From NCBI RefSeq assembly GCF_000186705.1, contig NZ_AEUE01000008.1, positions 1-64,000 on the forward strand: 64,000 nt of DNA. Direction: 5' to 3'. Position numbers and translations under genes: made by a program. Source of the DNA: Citromicrobium sp. JLT1363 (lineage in GTDB: Bacteria > Pseudomonadota > Alphaproteobacteria > Sphingomonadales > Sphingomonadaceae). Below the pieces are notes generated by a model. The model did no database searches. It worked only from the letters and a program-made list of their open reading frames with translations, and was not told the origin of the DNA. This document shows, in pieces, positions 62,389 to 64,000 of the stretch (positions are counted from its first letter, which is position 1; each line of letters starts with the position of its first letter).

Positions 62389-62423
62389 AAGAAAAACGGC
62401 CTCCAGGCATTCGCCCGAGGCCG
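62389..62423 (-). terminator. Factor-independent terminator of the slyD gene
   Basis: On the minus strand, CGGCCTC pairs with GAGGCCG around a 13-nt loop and is followed by TTTTTCTTT. It lies 56 bp after the slyD stop. Confidence 0.8.
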
Positions 62424-62478
62424 CTTCTCGTTTCCTCAGGCCGCATCGAACTGCGGCCCGTCACAAGGCTCGCGCGAG

Positions 62479-62916
62479 TTAAGCGGCTTCCTTGATCTCG
62501 ACCAGCGTCACGCCGAAGGTCAGGTCTTCGCCTGCCAGCGGGTGGTTGCCGTCGGCCTTGACCGAGTTGTCGTGCACTTCGGTGATGACGAGCTGGATCG
62601 GCTGGCCGTCCTGGCCCTGCGCGGAAAGCTGCATGCCCGGCTGCGGTTCGGGTTCGGGCGGCAGGTTCTCGCGCGGCACGTCGATCACCAGTTCCTCGCG
62701 GCGCGGGCCGAAGGCGTTGTCGCTGTCGATCTTGACCTGCTGCACGGCGCCGACTTCCATGCCGTCGAGCGCGGCTTCGATCTGCGGAAAGATTTCCTGC
62801 TTGCCGAGCGTGACGACCTGCGGGCCGCTTTCCTCGGTGTTGCCGACCACCTGGCCGGCTTCGGTCTTGACCACGAAATCGATGGCGACGGTGTCGCCGT
62901 TCTTGGCTGTAGGCAT
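62479..62916 (-). CDS. slyD: FKBP-type peptidyl-prolyl isomerase, SlyD-like
   Basis: The 145-residue prolyl isomerase and chaperone starts at ATG 62916 (MPTAKNGDTV), with GAGGAAA upstream; a frame from 62991 is a false extension. FKBP pieces (VAIDFVVKTEAGQVV, GMEVGAVQQVKI, AFGPRREELV) enclose an inserted flap-type segment (PGMQLSAQGQDGQPIQL, VKADGNHPLAGEDLTF), the SlyD arrangement. The His/Cys-rich metal-binding tail of E. coli SlyD is absent, and the protein ends VEIKEAA. It has no signal peptide, so it is cytoplasmic. Confidence 0.92.
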   Translation of the reverse strand: MPTAKNGDTVAIDFVVKTEAGQVVGNTEESGPQVVTLGKQEIFPQIEAALDGMEVGAVQQVKIDSDNAFGPRREELVIDVPRENLPPEPEPQPGMQLSAQGQDGQPIQLVITEVHDNSVKADGNHPLAGEDLTFGVTLVEIKEAA

Positions 62917-63103
62917 AAGGTATTTCCTCTCTGACTGAGGGGTGAGGGCGGCAGTAATATTGCGGCCACGGGAATATTCGATGCGCTCCAACGTGGGGCC
63001 ATCCGCGCGAGGCGCAACCCCGAAGTTCGAATCCGCCTATAAACGCGCTGTCCTACAGCCACGCAGGCGTGCCATGCCCACGCCATGCGCCACGATACGA
63101 AAA

Positions 63104-63142
63104 CGCCGGTCGGACCCGTCTTTTTCGACGTCCGAACCGGCG
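63104..63142. terminator. Long hairpin downstream of msrA
   Basis: CGCCGGTCGGAC pairs with GTCCGAACCGGCG (one bulge) around a 14-nt loop, 53 bp after the msrA stop. On the minus strand it is followed by GTTTTCG; on the plus strand a T6 run follows after a few bases. Termination of msrA is the likely role. Confidence 0.6.
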
Positions 63143-63195
63143 GTGGTTTTTTGGCCCCTGGACACTGTGTCAGGTGTGGGAATAGGGCGAGGGAC

Positions 63196-63750
63196 TCAGG
63201 CGTCGTCCTTCACGTATTTCTGGAAGCTCTTGCGCAGCTTCATCAGCTTGGGCGGGATCGTCGCCTGGCAATAGGGATTGCGCTGGCCTTCGCCGTCCCA
63301 GTAATCCTGATGATAGCCTTCCGCCGAATACCAGGTGGCGGTTTGCTGCCCATCGGACATGCCTTCGATCGTGGTTACGGCCATCGCGCCATTGGCGGCG
63401 TTCCAGCGGCCGATTGCGGCCTCGGCTTCTTCCTGCTGCTTCGCGTCGAGCGGGAAGATCGCACTGCGGTACTGCGTGCCCACGTCGTTGCCCTGCCGGT
63501 TGAGCTGGGTCGGGTCGTGCGTGCCCAGAAACATGTCGAGCAGTTCGGCATAGCTGATCGTGTCGGCATCGTAGGTGACCTTCACCGCCTCGGCATGGCC
63601 GGTCTTGCCGGTGCAGATCTGCTTGTAGGTCGGGTTCTCGGTCTCCCCACCGATATAGCCGCTTTCGACGCCTTCCACGCCGATCACGTCCTTCATCACG
63701 GCTTCGGTACACCAGAAGCAGCCGCCTGCGAAAATCGCGGTTTCGGTCAT
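63196..63750 (-). CDS. msrA: Peptide-methionine (S)-S-oxide reductase
   Basis: The 184-residue enzyme reduces the S-epimer of methionine sulfoxide. The active-site Cys is in FAGGCFWCTEAV. GYIGGETENPTY, GHAEAVKVTYD and LDMFLGTHDPTQLNRQGNDVGTQYRSAIF are family signatures. ATG 63750 has AAAGGAG 8 nt upstream, which sets the start; a frame from 63993 is an artefact. There is no signal peptide, so it is cytoplasmic. It is unlinked to the msrB gene at 47768. Confidence 0.95.
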   Translation of the reverse strand: MTETAIFAGGCFWCTEAVMKDVIGVEGVESGYIGGETENPTYKQICTGKTGHAEAVKVTYDADTISYAELLDMFLGTHDPTQLNRQGNDVGTQYRSAIFPLDAKQQEEAEAAIGRWNAANGAMAVTTIEGMSDGQQTATWYSAEGYHQDYWDGEGQRNPYCQATIPPKLMKLRKSFQKYVKDDA

Positions 63751-63883
63751 ATCGTCGTTCTCCTTTGGCCCGCAGATAGGAAGCGTGGCCGCGATTGCCA
63801 TCACCCGACCTTGGTGCAGCTTGCCATGCCTCGGTAGCACCCTAGAATGATCCGCACACATCACTCCGGGGGAGAATATCCGA

Positions 63884-64000
63884 TGCGCCGTTTCACCAGC
63901 CTTGTCGCGCTTGCCGCGCTGACCGTAACCACGCCTGCTCTCGCCGATCACCATGGCGGTGCGATGATGGGCGAAAGCCATGCGCACCACCACGCGCTGA
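63884..64000 (+). CDS. Exported His-rich protein, 3' end outside window
   Basis: Only the first 39 codons are visible. ATG 63884 has GGGGGAG about 8 nt upstream. The product starts with a Sec signal peptide (MRRFTSLVALAALTVTTPALA), then DHHGGAMMGESHAHHHAL. The His/Met-rich mature start suggests metal binding, but nothing more can be said from this fragment. Confidence 0.6.

Noticed and set aside
1-64000. CRISPR arrays, insertion sequences, prophage or replication origin
   Set aside because: No spaced short repeats, transposase or phage genes, terminal inverted repeats, or DnaA-box clusters were seen.

Overview
The window is high-GC, densely packed bacterial DNA, open at both ends. Gene content suggests an alphaproteobacterium of the Sphingomonadales, most likely Erythrobacteraceae: an ABC-2 permease fused to an M1 peptidase, a PaoABC-type aldehyde oxidoreductase, ftsEX beside a DUF3426 zinc-ribbon gene, an HflKC-DegP-PBP1A envelope block, and an SDHAF4/DUF1674 gene. 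This placement is an inference from gene families; there is no rRNA or other marker to settle it. I see no insertion sequence, prophage, integrase or CRISPR array.

Layout. 1-1814: end of an autotransporter with near-identical cadherin-like repeats and an apparent one-base frameshift. 1973-4175: cardiolipin synthase and an EEP-family phosphodiesterase. 4384-9976: a four-gene operon of response regulator, histidine kinase, lipoprotein and exported TPR-CHAT protein. 10050-10937: an exported SH3 protein. 11207-15697: ABC ATPase plus permease/M1 peptidase. 15808-18600: a strongly divergent PEP-carboxylase-like protein. 18619-19057: a small frameshifted lipoprotein gene. 19156-22734: fused 5-oxoprolinase. 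22870-34059: a seven-gene operon centred on a tubulin/FtsZ-like GTPase and an actin/Hsp70-like ATPase. 34244-37925: PaoABC-type molybdenum hydroxylase. 38041-38127: tRNA-Leu(GAG). 38266-42006: zinc-ribbon membrane protein, ftsE, ftsX, a YdcF-like protein and plsC. 42042-44976: hisC and metX-metW. 45056-48196: an aldehyde dehydrogenase, a small exported protein, a glutathione transferase and msrB. 48309-57674: PBP1A, DegP, HflC/HflK, Mrp and an IorB-like molybdoprotein. 57742-61698: hemH, a P450, SDHAF4 and rsmB. 61707-64000: a GC-rich inverted repeat, a small membrane protein, SlyD, MsrA and the start of an exported His-rich protein.

The most interesting region is 22870-34059. Seven minus-strand genes are separated by 64 bp or less, and two junctions are 4-bp ATGA overlaps. 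In transcription order they encode a membrane-anchored vWA-like protein, a four-helix membrane protein, a tubulin-like GTPase, a 1198-residue protein with an actin-like ATPase half, and three adaptor-like proteins. The adaptors share two small domains: the middle one carries both, and its neighbours carry one each. Two of the three cross the membrane. Together this looks like an envelope-spanning machine powered by an ATPase and a GTPase. I recognise no characterised equivalent, although divergent bacterial tubulin-like families with vWA partners have been predicted from genome context.

Secondary points of interest are the two-component operon that includes an exported CHAT protein, whose kinase seems to start at ATC; the PEPC-like protein with altered active-site motifs; and two single-base frameshifts that may be real or may be sequencing errors.
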